Shown here one piece after another: positions 49,992 through 59,965 of a DNA stretch of 64,000 nt (position 1 is the stretch's first letter; each line of letters opens with the position of its first letter). The stretch comes from Gordonia gummivorans (lineage in GTDB: Bacteria; Actinomycetota; Actinomycetes; Mycobacteriales; Mycobacteriaceae): assembly GCF_022513585.1 (NCBI RefSeq), contig NZ_JAKWBF010000002.1, positions 186,001 through 250,000 of the forward strand, read 5' to 3'. Below the pieces are notes generated by a model. That model saw nothing but the letters and a program-made list of their open reading frames with translations. It was not told the origin of the DNA and searched no databases. The position numbers and the translations under genes were made by a program.

Positions 49992-50633
49992 TCAGTCGAG
50001 TGGCGGACGCCAATTGGGATCGAGCGGGTCGAACTTGGGCTTCGGTTGAGGTTGCTCTGGGCGCCGCGGCGCGGACCCCGGAGACATCGGGGGCATCTGG
50101 GGCGGCCCAGATCGGTTCCCCGGCGGCCGAGCGCCCGGCGGAGGACCATAACCGCCCGCTGGACGAGGCGGCGGTGGAGATGTCCTCTGGGGAGGCAACT
50201 CGCCGCCCACGGATCGCAGGTAGTCCTGCAGTCCACCTTCTCGGGGAGGTTCGGGACTCGGCTCGGCCGGCAATGCTGCGTGTCGGCCGCTGTCGGTGCC
50301 TTCGTCTCCGCGGATTCCCGCTGTACCGGGCGACGCCACATCCGGCTCGGATTCGACCGGATGAGAATCGCCGCGGTCCGAGTCGTGCGGTACGCGGCTC
50401 TCGCCCCCATCGCGATCGTCTTGATCCGGTTCGTCGTCCCCGGCGCCCGGCACCATCTCTTCGATGGACCGAGACCCACGGCGACCCGAACCGATCACAT
50501 CGACCAGCAGGAAGGCCAGCCCGACGAGGCAGATGACGATACAGGCGACGGCAAGCCACACCTGACCGGTGATCAGACCGAGGACGAGCAACACGAACCC
50601 GACGAGGGTCGCGGCCAAAGCCAAGGTCAGCAC
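49992..50633 (-). CDS. Proline-rich membrane protein of the dcw region
   Basis: A 213-aa protein of unknown function. It begins with two closely spaced transmembrane helices ('LALAATLVGFVLLVLGLI' and 'VWLAVACIVICLVGLAFLLV'). A long charged and then proline-rich cytoplasmic tail follows ('PQRTSPPPPRPAGGYGPPPGARPPG'), ending 'FDPLDPNWRPPLD'. It starts at a GTG at 50633 with AGGTGA just upstream. Its place between wag31 and ileS and its disordered tail suggest a cell-envelope or division-linked scaffold, but this is only positional. Confidence 0.65.
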   Translation of the reverse strand: MLTLALAATLVGFVLLVLGLITGQVWLAVACIVICLVGLAFLLVDVIGSGRRGSRSIEEMVPGAGDDEPDQDDRDGGESRVPHDSDRGDSHPVESEPDVASPGTAGIRGDEGTDSGRHAALPAEPSPEPPREGGLQDYLRSVGGELPPQRTSPPPPRPAGGYGPPPGARPPGNRSGPPQMPPMSPGSAPRRPEQPQPKPKFDPLDPNWRPPLD

Positions 50634-50664
50634 GTCACCTGCCTAGTCTGTGTTCGACGCGAGC

Positions 50665-51483
50665 TCAGCTCGGCGAGTAACTGCTGTACCCACCGCTGCC
50701 CGGGTCACTCGAGAACGACGCGTCGGGACGTCCGTTCTCCACCGGCGCGGCGCTGCCACGCTGCTGCAGCTCTTCGAGCTGAGACTCCAGGTAGGTCTTC
50801 AGGCGGGTACGGTACTCGCGCTCGAACGTCTTGAGCTGCTCGATGCGGCCTTCGAGAACACCACGCTGCTGATTGATCGTGCCCATGATCTCGCTGTGCT
50901 TGCGCTCGGCGTCGCTCTGCAGTGCGTCGGCCCGCTCTTGAGCCTGTCGGAGCTGAGCCTCCGACCGGGTCTGCGCGTCGGCGAGGATCGCCTCGGAGCG
51001 CTGGCGCGCGTCGGCCAGCATGCTGTCGGACTTGGTCTGCGCCTCCGAGACCATCGCGTCGGCCCGCGAGTGGGCGTCAGCGAGCATTGCGTCGGCGTCG
51101 GCGCGTGCGCTTCCGGTGAGACGATCTGCGGTGTCCTGGGCCAGCGCCAGCACGCGCGCGGCGCGGACGTTGGAGTCGTCGTCCACCGGCGCGACGGGTG
51201 CTGCGACCGGGGCCGGAGCAGGAGTCGGTTCGGGGGTGGCGACGGCGAACGCCTGAGTACGGTCGTCGGTCGTCGGCGTACCGCCCGACGACTTGGCGTC
51301 GGCCAGCTCGCCTTCGAGCTCTTCGACGCGCTGTTTCAGATCCGAGTTCTCCTCGATGAGGCGCGCCAGCTCCGCCTCGACGAAGTCGAGGAACTGGTCT
51401 ACTTCGTCCTCGTTGTAGCCGCGCTTACCGATAGGCGGTTTGCTGAACGCGACGTTGTGCACATCAGCTGGTGTCAGCCGCAT
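50665..51483 (-). CDS. wag31: DivIVA/Wag31 polar growth and division scaffold
   Basis: A 272-aa coiled-coil protein recruiting the cell-wall elongation machinery to the poles. The N-terminal DivIVA membrane-binding domain '[37 protein letters not shown]' is conserved. An Ala/Pro linker follows, then a coiled coil in which the [26 protein letters not shown] segment repeats with an 11-residue period. The ATG at 51483 is chosen because AGGGGA lies 8 nt upstream; another ATG sits at 51498. The C-terminal tail is Ser/Gly-rich. Confidence 0.95.
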   Translation of the reverse strand: MRLTPADVHNVAFSKPPIGKRGYNEDEVDQFLDFVEAELARLIEENSDLKQRVEELEGELADAKSSGGTPTTDDRTQAFAVATPEPTPAPAPVAAPVAPVDDDSNVRAARVLALAQDTADRLTGSARADADAMLADAHSRADAMVSEAQTKSDSMLADARQRSEAILADAQTRSEAQLRQAQERADALQSDAERKHSEIMGTINQQRGVLEGRIEQLKTFEREYRTRLKTYLESQLEELQQRGSAAPVENGRPDASFSSDPGSGGYSSYSPS

Positions 51484-51824
51484 GTCGGTTCCCCTCATGT
51501 CGTTTGGAGCTTGTCTTCAGTTTGCGGGACGCGCAGCCCGGGCGGGCCGGGTCGCCGGATCCATGTGTCCGGTCTCTCGACCCATTCTCCAGGCTGCACT
51601 ACTCATACATACCAGTCAAAATCTGTAACTGGCGTCCCATCCTGTCACATCCGAACCGTTCGTTGCAGTGCTTCGATGCGCTCTCGCAATGAAACGGTCA
51701 CTCGATGATGACATTTAACGGTAGAACATCACACCATTCGCACGATAGCCACCTGGGATTTCGAGGTCGACCAATCGTGGTACGGGAGTACCGATCGTCG
51801 GCATGAATGTGCCGACAGCAGGTT
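51484..51824 (-). promoter_or_regulatory. wag31 upstream region
   Basis: A 341-bp gap between yggT and wag31 with no convincing gene. On the minus strand, TTGACT at about 51620-51625 could be a -35 box, with weak downstream candidates for a -10. The region is less GC-rich than its surroundings, as expected for a promoter. No repeat or strong hairpin was found. Confidence 0.3.
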
Positions 51825-52157
51825 TCAGATCAGGCCGGTTGCCATCGCAAGAGCCGACGCCATTGCTTGATTGCGCAGGCCAGACACGATGTTCATGGCG
51901 ATGATGACGACGATCATCACGATCATCAGGGAAAGATCGAGCCGGACCGGGCCCAACGGAATCGGGGGCAGTACGCGGCGAAGCGCTTTGATCGGCGGGT
52001 CGGTGCTCGTGAAGATCACTTCGAGAATGATCACCGTCACACCGGTCGGGCGCCATTCGCGAGCAAAAGTTCGCACCAGTTCCACCACGAGCCGAGCCAA
52101 CAGGAGCAGCCAGAAGATCAGCAAGAGGAAATACAAGACACCCCAGATAACCGCCAC
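51825..52157 (-). CDS. yggT: YggT-family membrane protein
   Basis: A 110-aa inner-membrane protein with two hydrophobic helices at each end ('LLYFLLLIFWLLLLARLVVELV' region and 'LDLSLMIVMIVVIIAMNIV') around the conserved 'FTSTDPPIKALRRVLPPIPLGPVRLDLS' loop. YggT genes lie between sepF and divIVA in many Gram-positive bacteria and are linked to osmotic stress and division. The start is a GTG at 52157. Confidence 0.88.
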   Translation of the reverse strand: MAVIWGVLYFLLLIFWLLLLARLVVELVRTFAREWRPTGVTVIILEVIFTSTDPPIKALRRVLPPIPLGPVRLDLSLMIVMIVVIIAMNIVSGLRNQAMASALAMATGLI

Positions 52158-52264
52158 ACGTCAAGATTGCCTGAAAAGTCGGACAGAGGGCGAATCGGCC
52201 ACGTCGTCGCAGGTCAGTACTCACCAGAAGTCGGGCGACTGTTAGGGCGCGGCCGCGCGTGAGG

Positions 52265-52520
52265 TCACCTTCGCTCACGGGAGGCCGATCTCCGCCGGCA
52301 CAAAAGTAGGGGAAGAAACTCGTCCCCTACTTCTGGAGTCCTCCCCGCGAATTTTCTCGCGGACGACTCAACAAGCAGGGGCAGAAAGTAGGGGAAGAAC
52401 CTTTCCCTACCCTTGGTGTCCTCCCCTAGAAGATCCTCGCGGACGACTGTGAACCTCGGGGAAGAAGTTCTTCCCCTAGATTTTGCGAGCACGGCACCGA
52501 CGCATTTCCCCAGCTCACGG
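52265..52520. repeat. Tandem hairpin-unit array
   Basis: Three related units occur in a row. Unit 1 has AGTAGGGGAAG...CCCCTACT at about 52304-52330. Unit 2 has AGTAGGGGAAGAAC...CCCTACC at about 52386-52410, about 82 bp on. Unit 3 has GGGGAAGAA-G-TTCTTCCCC at about 52459-52477. Units 1 and 2 also share TCCTCCCC...CTCGCGGACGACT after the hairpin. The spacing is about 75-82 bp and the units are diverged, so this is not a CRISPR array. No translation is supported. Confidence 0.75.
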
Positions 52521-52560
52521 GGACGGTCACCGACCTCGTCGAGTGAGGCCGACGGAAGTC

Positions 52561-52615
52561 TGTACGCACCAGGCCGGCCAAGTGGATTGTCCACTTGGCC
52601 GGCCTGGTGGGTACA
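52561..52615 (-). terminator. Very strong hairpin downstream of sepF
   Basis: A 20-bp perfect stem (52567-52586 with 52590-52609) has a 3-nt loop and is extended by a G/G mismatch and five more pairs (TGTAC/GTACA, 52561-52565 with 52611-52615). It lies 24 bp after the sepF stop on the minus strand. It is by far the most stable hairpin noticed in the window. No U-tract follows, so it could be a terminator or a 3'-end stabiliser. Confidence 0.85.
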
Positions 52616-52639
52616 AATTGCGGAGGTCAGGGACCCGAG

Positions 52640-53395
52640 TCAGCTGTGGTTGTAGAAACCGGTCTCGGCGATCTTTCGACGATCCTCTGCCGAGACATCG
52701 ACGTCGGCCGGCGACAGGAGGAACACCTTGGTGGCGACCTTGTCGAACGATCCGCGCAGTGCGAAGGCCAGTCCGGCGGCGAAGTCGACGAGGCGCTTGG
52801 CGTCGTCGTTGCTCATGTCGACGAGGTCCATGATGACGGGGTTGCCGTCGCGGAAGCGCTCACCGATCGTGCGTGCCTCGCTGTAGTCCGACGGGCGCAG
52901 CGTGGTGATCTTCTGCAGCGGGCTGTCGGCGAACACCCGCTCGAGCTCGGCACGCTGTTCGGCGCTCATCGGCCGCGATCCGGCGGCGGAGCGCAGCGCC
53001 GAGTTGCTCGAACGCTGCAGCGGCTCGAGGCGGCCGCCGCGCATGTCGGCGGTCGGGCGGACCCGATCCATGGACTCGGCGGTCGGACGTGCGCCGGCAT
53101 AGGCGTACTCGGGTTCGTATCCGCCGGCGAAACGACGGTCCTCGACGTAGGCGAGGTCGGCGTCGCGGTATCCGACCGCCCGCAGCGGCTCACCGTAGCC
53201 GGGTTCATAACCGCCGTCGCCCGCGTAGTAATCGTCGCGGTAGTCATCCCGGTAATCGTCGGCCCCGCGATAATCGTCCCGGTAACCGCGCTGCGAGCCG
53301 CGCATGGGCGGAACCGACTCGTCGAGGTAGTCATCCTCGTACTCGCTCGGCGGCACCATGCCGAAATATGCCTTGAACTTCTGCATCGTGGTCAT
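52640..53395 (-). CDS. sepF: SepF divisome membrane anchor
   Basis: A 251-aa protein that tethers FtsZ to the membrane. The N-terminal amphipathic helix '[11 protein letters not shown]' binds the membrane. A disordered Tyr/Asp/Gly-rich region follows (about residues 15-110) with repeated YRDDY units. The C-terminal SepF domain starts about residue 150 ('[48 protein letters not shown]') and ends '[11 protein letters not shown]'. Its position in the ftsZ-yggS-sepF-yggT-wag31 cluster is standard for Actinobacteria. Confidence 0.95.
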   Translation of the reverse strand: MTTMQKFKAYFGMVPPSEYEDDYLDESVPPMRGSQRGYRDDYRGADDYRDDYRDDYYAGDGGYEPGYGEPLRAVGYRDADLAYVEDRRFAGGYEPEYAYAGARPTAESMDRVRPTADMRGGRLEPLQRSSNSALRSAAGSRPMSAEQRAELERVFADSPLQKITTLRPSDYSEARTIGERFRDGNPVIMDLVDMSNDDAKRLVDFAAGLAFALRGSFDKVATKVFLLSPADVDVSAEDRRKIAETGFYNHS

Positions 53396-53497
53396 GTCGG
53401 CCTCCCTGTCGTGCGACTCCGCTGCGCAGCCGTGCCTGTGTTGCTTGTGTTGACGATGTTTTGTTTGTGCACTTTGGTTCTGTTGTTACCAATGTGA

Positions 53498-54265
53498 TTA
53501 CTGAGAGAGTAGCGGCCGTTCCCCCATGATCGCGGTTCCGACACGCACGCATGTCGAGCCATGTGCGACGGCGATTTCGAGGTCGCCCGACATTCCCGCC
53601 GACAGCACTCGCGCGTCGGGGAATCGCGCAGTGAAGTCGTGCTGGATTCGCGCGAGCTCGGACATCCAGCGGTCCGCGTCGCCGGCAAGTGGTGCGATCG
53701 CCATCAGTCCCCGCAGGTCGAGCGCTTCCTGCTCGGCAACGCGTTCGGCGACTGCCGACAAGTCGCCTTCTACCAGGCCACCTCGGTGCGGGTCCCCGTC
53801 GAGGCTCACCTGCAGCAGCACGCCCAGCGGCGCGTCGCGATCGCCATCGTCGAGTGCCGTCGCCGCGGCATCGGCGAGACGGTCGACCAGCCTCGTTCGA
53901 TCCACCGATTGAACCTGCCGGGCCCAGCGCGCGACACCGCCCGCTTTCTTGGTCTGCACAGACCCGATCATGTCGAAGGTCGGCGGCGGTGTCGCCGACG
54001 CGGCCCGCACCTCGGCGATCTTGCGACCCGCCTCCGGCTCGCGGGACTCACCGAACGTGCGGACGCCGAGTTCGATGAGTCGCTCCACGTCCGACGCCGG
54101 GAAGAACTTTGTCACCACAAGCAGTTCCACCGATCCCGGTGTGCGTCCGGCGGAGTCGACGGCGGTCGCCAATCGCTCCTGCACAAGCTTCAGTCGCTCG
54201 GCCAACTCGGTGCTTCGCGCGTCCGGACTCGGCCCGTCCCCGGCGTGATCGTCGCCCTCAGGCAT
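53498..54265 (-). CDS. yggS: YggS/PLPBP-family pyridoxal-phosphate homeostasis protein
   Basis: A 255-aa single-domain PLP-binding protein, the fold of the alanine racemase barrel. The PLP lysine is in 'LLVVTKFFPASDV', and 'GVRTFGESREPEAGRKI', 'LRGLMAIAPLAGDADRW' and 'LSAGMSGDLEIAVAHGSTCVRVGTAIMG' are conserved motifs. It binds PLP and affects amino-acid and vitamin B6 pools but has no known catalysis. The ATG at 54265 overlaps the pgeF stop by 8 bp. A 102-bp gap precedes sepF. Confidence 0.92.
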   Translation of the reverse strand: MPEGDDHAGDGPSPDARSTELAERLKLVQERLATAVDSAGRTPGSVELLVVTKFFPASDVERLIELGVRTFGESREPEAGRKIAEVRAASATPPPTFDMIGSVQTKKAGGVARWARQVQSVDRTRLVDRLADAAATALDDGDRDAPLGVLLQVSLDGDPHRGGLVEGDLSAVAERVAEQEALDLRGLMAIAPLAGDADRWMSELARIQHDFTARFPDARVLSAGMSGDLEIAVAHGSTCVRVGTAIMGERPLLSQ

Positions 54266-55010
54266 CGCCGTCTCCGGACTCGGCGTCACCCGCAACCGGC
54301 TCCAGGTCGGGGTCCATCCAGATCACCGACGCCAACCGTCCGGTGGGGGCGCCGCGTCGATGGCTGAACAGCGTGGGGTCGGAGATCGTGCACCGCGGGT
54401 CCACCGCGACCGCACCCACCCCGGCGTGCAGGAGTTGCCTGCGCAGACCCGCCCGCAAGTCCAGACCCGGTGTGCCTCTTGTGGTTCGGGAGGCACTGCC
54501 GGGCAGGTGCTTGTCCACATCCTGTTGCATCTCGGCCGGCACTTCGTACCGTTCGCCACTGGCCGCAGGCCCCAGGAACGCGCCGATCCGCTCGACCTGC
54601 GCGCCGAGTTCGACCATGGCACGCAAGGTGGCCGGGATGATCCCGATGCGGGCACCGACGCGGCCCGCGTGCACTCCCGCGATCACGCCGGCCTCGTCGT
54701 CGCTGAGCAGAACCGGAACGCAATCGGCACTCAACACGGCCAGCGCCAGACCGGGCGTGGTGGTGACCAACGCGTCGGTCGCGGGCACCGGCGCGGTGAC
54801 CGGGGCGTCGACAACCGTCACCGTGCGGCTGTGGATCTGTTCCATCCAGACCACCGACCCCGGTGCCACCCCTATCTGTTCTGCCAGCCGAATCCGGTTG
54901 GCCGCCACGGACTTCGGATCGTCACCAACATGGTCGCCCAGATTGAACGAATCGTAGGGCGCCGCGGAGACGCCGCCGGCCCGGGTGGTGACCACACGAC
55001 GCACCCGCAT
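54258..55010 (-). CDS. pgeF: YfiH/PgeF-family peptidoglycan editing factor (DUF152)
   Basis: A 250-aa protein of the family once called multicopper polyphenol oxidase. 'TRAGGVSAAPYDSFNLGDHVGDDP', 'WMEQIHSRTVTVVD', 'LSADCVPVLLSDDEAGVIAGVHAGRVGARIGI' and 'HRRGAPTGRLASVIW' include the His and Cys residues of the zinc active site. The enzyme corrects L-Ser wrongly placed in peptidoglycan precursors and acts on purine nucleosides in related bacteria. It lies 6 bp after the ftsZ stop, part of the ftsZ operon. Confidence 0.9.
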   Translation of the reverse strand: MRVRRVVTTRAGGVSAAPYDSFNLGDHVGDDPKSVAANRIRLAEQIGVAPGSVVWMEQIHSRTVTVVDAPVTAPVPATDALVTTTPGLALAVLSADCVPVLLSDDEAGVIAGVHAGRVGARIGIIPATLRAMVELGAQVERIGAFLGPAASGERYEVPAEMQQDVDKHLPGSASRTTRGTPGLDLRAGLRRQLLHAGVGAVAVDPRCTISDPTLFSHRRGAPTGRLASVIWMDPDLEPVAGDAESGDGDA

Positions 55011-55016
55011 CGTGCC

Positions 55017-56189
55017 TCAGCGCTTCATGAAGGACGGCACGTCGACGTCATCGTCGTCGAGCCGTACGCTGTTGCGCCGCGGCGCTTCCTGCTCGCGGCC
55101 CGAGAACGGGTCGCCGCCACCGGCGGGCATGTCACCGAACAGCGGGTCGTTCTTGCGGGCGGTCGTGACCGCACCCGCCTGACCCTGGCCCACCGCGGTG
55201 TGGCCGGTGGCCGCCGCGGGAACCTCGGTGCGCTTGCGCGGCGCACCGCCGTCGAAACCGGCCGCGATCACGGTGACGCGCACCTCGTCGCCGAGGTTGT
55301 CGTCGATCACCGTGCCGAAGATGATGTTCGCGTCCTCGTGCGCCGCCTCCTGCACCTGCGTGGCGGCATTGTGGATCTCGAAGAGGCCGAGGTCGCTACC
55401 GCCGGCGATCGAGATGAGAACGCCACGTGCGCCTTCCATCGACGCCTCGAGCAGCGGCGAGTTGATGGCCGACTCGGCGGCCTTCTTGGCGCGATCCTCA
55501 CCGCGCGAGGAGCCGATGCCCATCAGTGCGCTGCCCGCGTCGCTCATCACGCCCTTGACGTCGGCGAAGTCGACGTTGATCAGGCCCGGCGTGGTGATCA
55601 GGTCGGTGATGCCCTGGACGCCGTTGAGGAGGACCTCGTCGGCGCTGCGGAAGGCGTCCATCAGGCTCACCTGGGCGTCACCGAGCTGCAGGAGCCGGTC
55701 ATTGGGGATGACGATCAAGGTGTCGCAGGATTCGCGTAGCGCAGTGATGCCGTTCTCGGCCTGATTGCCGCGGCGCTTGCCCTCGAAGGCGAACGGCCGG
55801 GTCACCACACCAACAGTGAGCGCTCCGAGCTTGCGCGCGATCTGGGCCACCACCGGTGCGCCGCCGGTGCCGGTGCCGCCGCCCTCGCCCGCGGTGACGA
55901 AGACCATGTCGGCGCCCTTGAGGAGCTCCTCGATCTCGTCGCGGGCATCCTCGGCGGCGCGGCGTCCGACCTCGGGGTCGGCGCCGGCGCCCAGGCCGCG
56001 GGTGGAGTCGCGTCCGACGTCGAGCTTGACGTCGGCATCGCTCATCAACAGCGCCTGCGCGTCGGTGTTGATCGCGATGAACTCCACCCCCTTGAGGCCC
56101 TGCTCGATCATGCGGTTGACGGCGTTGACGCCGCCGCCGCCGATGCCGACGACCTTGATCACGGCCAGGTAGTTGTGCGGTGGCGTCAT
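55017..56189 (-). CDS. ftsZ: Cell division GTPase FtsZ
   Basis: A 390-aa tubulin homologue that forms the division ring. '[16 protein letters not shown]' and the tubulin signature '[17 protein letters not shown]' bind GTP, and the T7-loop '[22 protein letters not shown]' provides the catalytic Asp. The C-terminal tail '[11 protein letters not shown]' is the binding peptide for SepF and FtsW. The start ATG at 56189 matches the family N-terminus '[15 protein letters not shown]'. A dyad and a -35 box lie upstream. Confidence 0.98.
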   Translation of the reverse strand: MTPPHNYLAVIKVVGIGGGGVNAVNRMIEQGLKGVEFIAINTDAQALLMSDADVKLDVGRDSTRGLGAGADPEVGRRAAEDARDEIEELLKGADMVFVTAGEGGGTGTGGAPVVAQIARKLGALTVGVVTRPFAFEGKRRGNQAENGITALRESCDTLIVIPNDRLLQLGDAQVSLMDAFRSADEVLLNGVQGITDLITTPGLINVDFADVKGVMSDAGSALMGIGSSRGEDRAKKAAESAINSPLLEASMEGARGVLISIAGGSDLGLFEIHNAATQVQEAAHEDANIIFGTVIDDNLGDEVRVTVIAAGFDGGAPRKRTEVPAAATGHTAVGQGQAGAVTTARKNDPLFGDMPAGGGDPFSGREQEAPRRNSVRLDDDDVDVPSFMKR

Positions 56190-56244
56190 GCGCTCGCCTT
56201 CCTTGTTTTCGATCATCGAACTGTCTCGGTCGTGCGGTTGTCTT

Positions 56245-56300
56245 CACCTACCGTCGAAACCCTAAACCTGAACCATAGATTTAGAGTTATGTCAAGTAGT
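56245..56300 (-). promoter_or_regulatory. ftsZ promoter region with dyad
   Basis: On the minus strand a consensus -35 TTGACA lies at 56290-56295. It is followed by AACTCTAAATCT and, seven bases later, its imperfect complement AGGTTTAGGGTT (10 of 12 pairs), between about 56257 and 56288. The -10 box is unclear; candidates within the dyad overlap it. The AT-rich patch stands out from the surrounding GC-rich DNA. It lies 70-100 bp before the ftsZ start. An operator role is an inference. Confidence 0.5.
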
Positions 56301-56405
56301 TCTGTGTTGGTCGCAACGCTAGGCATCGACGGCCCGGGTAGCCAGGTTCATCGTCGGCGTGTCGTGAAGTCGGCCGCAGAAATCTCCGCGCAGCGGCGAC
56401 GCGGA

Positions 56406-57104
56406 TCACTTGTAGGCGGGGTACTCCGGGCTCGACACGTTGTACATCGACGCCTTGCGCGTCAGCAGATCTCCGAGTGTGCGCGCCTTCTCGTCCCCGT
56501 GGTCGCTGTCCCCCCACACCACCGTGCGCTTGCCGGTGAGCGTGAACTCGATCGCGACAGGCGATGTCGCGGTCACCCGGATCACCTGCCGCAGCAACGG
56601 TTCCGGCAGGCCGGCAACCGCCGCAAGAGTCGCCTTGGTGGTCGGATCGGTCGGGCCGGGATTGGAAGTGACGAGTTCCGGAAGCTTGAGGACCTCCGGC
56701 GGAACACCTTCTCGCCGATCGTAGTTCAGGTAGGAGACCCCGGTCCGATCGAGCACGTGCACCTTGGTGTGGTCGTTGATGATGACCCTCGGCGTGCGTT
56801 CGGTGACCGTGATCAGCAACGACGACGGGTACGAGCGCTGGACCCGGACCGATTCGACCGATGGGATCGCGGCGATCCGCTGGGCGACGGCCCGGGTGTC
56901 GACCTGCAGGAGCGGAGTGCCGTCGGACACCTGGGCCACCCGCAGGATCTCGTCGGTGGGCACCACCTTGTTGTCCTGCACGTCGGTACTGCGCACCGAC
57001 ATCAGGGGCGTGAGATAGGCGATGAGGACCAGGCCCACCACGACCGCCACCACCATCGTGGCGGCGTAGAGCCGGCGCAACCGAGGAGACCGTGCGGCCA
57101 TCAT
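56406..57104 (-). CDS. ftsQ: Cell division protein FtsQ
   Basis: A 232-aa bitopic membrane protein of the divisome. A short cytoplasmic N-terminus and one helix (about residues 15-33) precede the POTRA domain ('[43 protein letters not shown]') and the FtsQ beta domain ('[20 protein letters not shown]'). FtsQ recruits FtsB and FtsL. The ATG overlaps the murC stop as ATGA. ddl, which accompanies ftsQ elsewhere, is absent here. Confidence 0.95.
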   Translation of the reverse strand: MMAARSPRLRRLYAATMVVAVVVGLVLIAYLTPLMSVRSTDVQDNKVVPTDEILRVAQVSDGTPLLQVDTRAVAQRIAAIPSVESVRVQRSYPSSLLITVTERTPRVIINDHTKVHVLDRTGVSYLNYDRREGVPPEVLKLPELVTSNPGPTDPTTKATLAAVAGLPEPLLRQVIRVTATSPVAIEFTLTGKRTVVWGDSDHGDEKARTLGDLLTRKASMYNVSSPEYPAYK

Positions 57105-58648
57105 GAGACGCGTCCCGGTCGGCTGCCGGTATCCGGAATCGTGTCGGTATCCGAGTCTCCCAGGGCCGCAAGGATCTCCGGCCCCTGCATGGTGATGTCA
57201 CCCGCGCCGAGCGTGAGGACCACGTCGCCGGGCCGGGCGATGTCGGCGACCTGCGCCGCGAGTCGGGACAGATCCGGCGCGAAGACCGCGGGAACATGCA
57301 GGCGGTCGGTGATGATACGACCGCTGACCCCCGGGATCGGCTGCTCACGCGCGCCATAGACATCGGCCACCACCGCGGCGTCGGCGAGGTCGAGGGCGGC
57401 GGCGAAATCGTCGGCGAAGTCGACGGTCCGCGAATACAGGTGGGGCTGGAACACGGCGATCACCCGTCCCTTGCCGCCTTCGTTCGCCGGCCGCGACGCG
57501 ATCATGTCGCGCGCGGCGGTGAGTACGGCCGCGACCTCCGTCGGATGGTGGGCGTAGTCGTCGATCACGTCCACCCCACCGCGATGGCCACGGAACTCGA
57601 AACGCCGGTGGACGCCGCCGAAGGCACCGATCCCGCGGACCGTCTGGTCGAGATCGGCACCGAGCCGGACGCACCCGACGACCGCGCCGATCCCGTTGAG
57701 CGACATGTGCTTCCCCGGAAGCGTCAGCGTGAGCGTGTGTTCGGACGGCTGTGCGACGAGCGGCTCGGAGAACCGCACCCGCGCCTGCCCGCCGATCCCG
57801 CGCGCCTGCCGGGACAGCAGTTCCGCGGCGTGGACCACGCCTGGCGCGCTCGACGCGAACTCGCCTGCGCCGTAACCGAGGACGGCGACGCCACGCTCGT
57901 GCAACCGGCTCGCCACCCGTCCACCGAGGGCGGCAGCACCCGGATCGTCGAGGCAGACGACCAGGGTGCCACCGTCGGCGACCCGGTCGGCGAAGTCGTC
58001 GAACACCGCCACGTAGCGTTCGATGGTGCCGAAGAAGTCGAGATGGTCGACGTCGATGTTGGTCACCACCACCACGTCGGGCGTGTACTCGAGCAGCGAT
58101 CCGTCACTCTCGTCGGCCTCCGCGACGAAGAGTCCGTCGCTGCCGTGGTGGGCGTTGGTCCCCGACTCGTTGAGTTCGCCGCCGATGGCGAAGGATGGGT
58201 CGTGTCCGCCGCGCTGCAGCGCGACCACCGACATCGACGTCGTCGACGTCTTGCCGTGGGTGCCGGCGATCAGCAGAGTGCGGTGGCCGGCCATGAGCTC
58301 GGCGAGGACGTGGGGACGCAAGAGGATCGGGATCCCGCGTGAGCGGGCTGCCACGAGTTCGGGATTCGTCTTCGGGATCGCCGCGTACGTGGTGACGACG
58401 ACCGACGGGCCGCCGGGCAGCTGGTCGAGGGCCGAGGGGTCGTGGCCCACCTGAATCCGCGCGCCACGAGTCCGCAGTTCGAGGATGGCGCGGCTGTTCT
58501 TGGCGTCGGACCCCGACACCTGGCCTCCGCGCGCCAACAGGATGCGGGCGAGCCCGGACATCCCGGCCCCGCCGATCCCGACCATGTGCACGCGTTGGAG
58601 CTGTTCGGGCAACGATCCGACCACACCGGTCACCGGTCCGTTCGTCAC
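57101..58648 (-). CDS. murC: UDP-N-acetylmuramate--L-alanine ligase
   Basis: MurC (515 aa) adds L-Ala to UDP-MurNAc, the first step of stem-peptide synthesis. '[22 protein letters not shown]' binds the UDP substrate, '[15 protein letters not shown]' is the ATP P-loop, and '[17 protein letters not shown]' is the conserved C-terminal motif. The GTG at 58648 is chosen because GGAGG lies 8 nt upstream. The reading frame opens 15 nt earlier, at another GTG. It is in one operon with murG and ftsQ. Confidence 0.96.
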   Translation of the reverse strand: MTNGPVTGVVGSLPEQLQRVHMVGIGGAGMSGLARILLARGGQVSGSDAKNSRAILELRTRGARIQVGHDPSALDQLPGGPSVVVTTYAAIPKTNPELVAARSRGIPILLRPHVLAELMAGHRTLLIAGTHGKTSTTSMSVVALQRGGHDPSFAIGGELNESGTNAHHGSDGLFVAEADESDGSLLEYTPDVVVVTNIDVDHLDFFGTIERYVAVFDDFADRVADGGTLVVCLDDPGAAALGGRVASRLHERGVAVLGYGAGEFASSAPGVVHAAELLSRQARGIGGQARVRFSEPLVAQPSEHTLTLTLPGKHMSLNGIGAVVGCVRLGADLDQTVRGIGAFGGVHRRFEFRGHRGGVDVIDDYAHHPTEVAAVLTAARDMIASRPANEGGKGRVIAVFQPHLYSRTVDFADDFAAALDLADAAVVADVYGAREQPIPGVSGRIITDRLHVPAVFAPDLSRLAAQVADIARPGDVVLTLGAGDITMQGPEILAALGDSDTDTIPDTGSRPGRVS

Positions 58649-58729
58649 GTCGTCACCTCCCACCTCTCCTCATCCGCCCACCAGCGGACTCACCCTGCGC
58701 CTGCCTGTCAGGAGCACCACTCTCAATTG

Positions 58730-59959
58730 TCACCGTCGATCGCTGGAACCGTGTGAGCGAAACGCCCCCAGGAGCCGGGTGCGGTGCTCGCCGGCACGGA
58801 ATTGTGCCGCCAGCTCGAGCGCTGCGGACGCGACCGCAGACGCTGCGTCACGATGCCCGGTGCCGGCGGCCGCAACCGACATCGCGGCCAGTCGGTCGTC
58901 GTCGGACAGCAGTGCGGGGATCTCGCGGGACACCCAGTCGGGCGACACGTCGTCGTTGTCGACCAGGATGCCTCCCCCGGCCTGGACCACCGGCAGCGCA
59001 TTCAGTCGTTGTTCGCCGTTGCCGTGCGGCAATGGCACGTAGACGGCCGGCAGTCCGGTCGCCGACACCTCGGCGACGGTCATCGCACCCGAACGGCACA
59101 TGACCAGGTCCGCGGCCGCGTAGGCGAGGTCCATCCGTTTGAGGTATCCGACCGCGCGGTAGGGCGGGGCGCCGTCGGGCACCGTCGGATGAATCGAGTT
59201 CTTGGGGCCGTAGGCGTGCAGGACTCCGATGCCCGCATTGCCCAGGACGGGTGCCGCACCTGCGACGGCGTCGTTGAGCCGCTGGGCTCCCTGCGAGCCA
59301 CCGAAGACCAGCAGTGTCGGCGCGTCGTCGTCGAGTCCGAAGTAGTGCCGTGCCTTGGCGCGCAGTTCGGCCCTGTCGAGTTCGGCGAGCACACCCCGGA
59401 CCGGAATCCCGACGACCTGTGCGTCGGGCAGGCCGGACCCGTCGACCGCAGCCATCACGCGGTCGGCGAATCGTGCACCGACCTTGTTGGCGATCCCGGC
59501 GCTCGCGTTGGCTTCGTGGATGACGATCGGAATCCGACTGCGCCCCCGGAAATGTGTCTGTGCGGCGAGGTAGGCGGGCAGCGCCACGTATCCGCCGAAG
59601 CCGATGACGACGTCGGCGGATACGGCCGCCAGAACCTTGCGCGTCGCCGTGACCGAGCGCAGCAACCGGCCGGGCGTACGGGCCAGTTCCAGGCCGGGCT
59701 TACGCGGCAGGGGCACTGGCGGGATCAGCTCGAGGTCGTAGCCGCGCTCGGGTACCAGCGTCTGCTCGAGACCCTTCGTGGTCCCGAGGGCGGTGATGCG
59801 GGCGGTGGGATCGAGGAGCCGTACGGCGTCGGCGACCGCGAGCGCGGGTTCGATGTGACCGGCCGTTCCCCCGCCCGCGACGACCACCGACAGCGGCCTC
59901 GGCGACCCTGCCTGTGCTATATCACTATGTCCTGCAGCTGAATTCACTCGCGCTTCCAT
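58730..59959 (-). CDS. murG: Lipid II synthase MurG (GlcNAc transferase)
   Basis: MurG (409 aa) transfers GlcNAc to lipid I on the cytoplasmic face. '[21 protein letters not shown]' is the N-terminal glycine-rich loop, and '[14 protein letters not shown]' and '[35 protein letters not shown]' are GT28 UDP-GlcNAc motifs. Starts are possible at the ATG at 59959 and the GTG at 59947; the latter has GGAAG at good spacing. The extra 17 residues before the glycine loop are typical of Actinobacteria. It lies 6 bp after the ftsW stop. Confidence 0.96.
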   Translation of the reverse strand: MEARVNSAAGHSDIAQAGSPRPLSVVVAGGGTAGHIEPALAVADAVRLLDPTARITALGTTKGLEQTLVPERGYDLELIPPVPLPRKPGLELARTPGRLLRSVTATRKVLAAVSADVVIGFGGYVALPAYLAAQTHFRGRSRIPIVIHEANASAGIANKVGARFADRVMAAVDGSGLPDAQVVGIPVRGVLAELDRAELRAKARHYFGLDDDAPTLLVFGGSQGAQRLNDAVAGAAPVLGNAGIGVLHAYGPKNSIHPTVPDGAPPYRAVGYLKRMDLAYAAADLVMCRSGAMTVAEVSATGLPAVYVPLPHGNGEQRLNALPVVQAGGGILVDNDDVSPDWVSREIPALLSDDDRLAAMSVAAAGTGHRDAASAVASAALELAAQFRAGEHRTRLLGAFRSHGSSDRR

Positions 59960-59965
59960 CCGTCT

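Noticed and set aside
52300..52480. CRISPR-like tandem repeat
   Set aside because: Units are 75-82 bp apart, diverged, and lack identical direct repeats with unique spacers; no cas genes are present.
52265..52594. 109-codon open frame on the minus strand across the hairpin array
   Set aside because: The translation merely reads the repeated hairpin units, has no homology or ribosome-binding site, and the DNA structure explains the sequence better.
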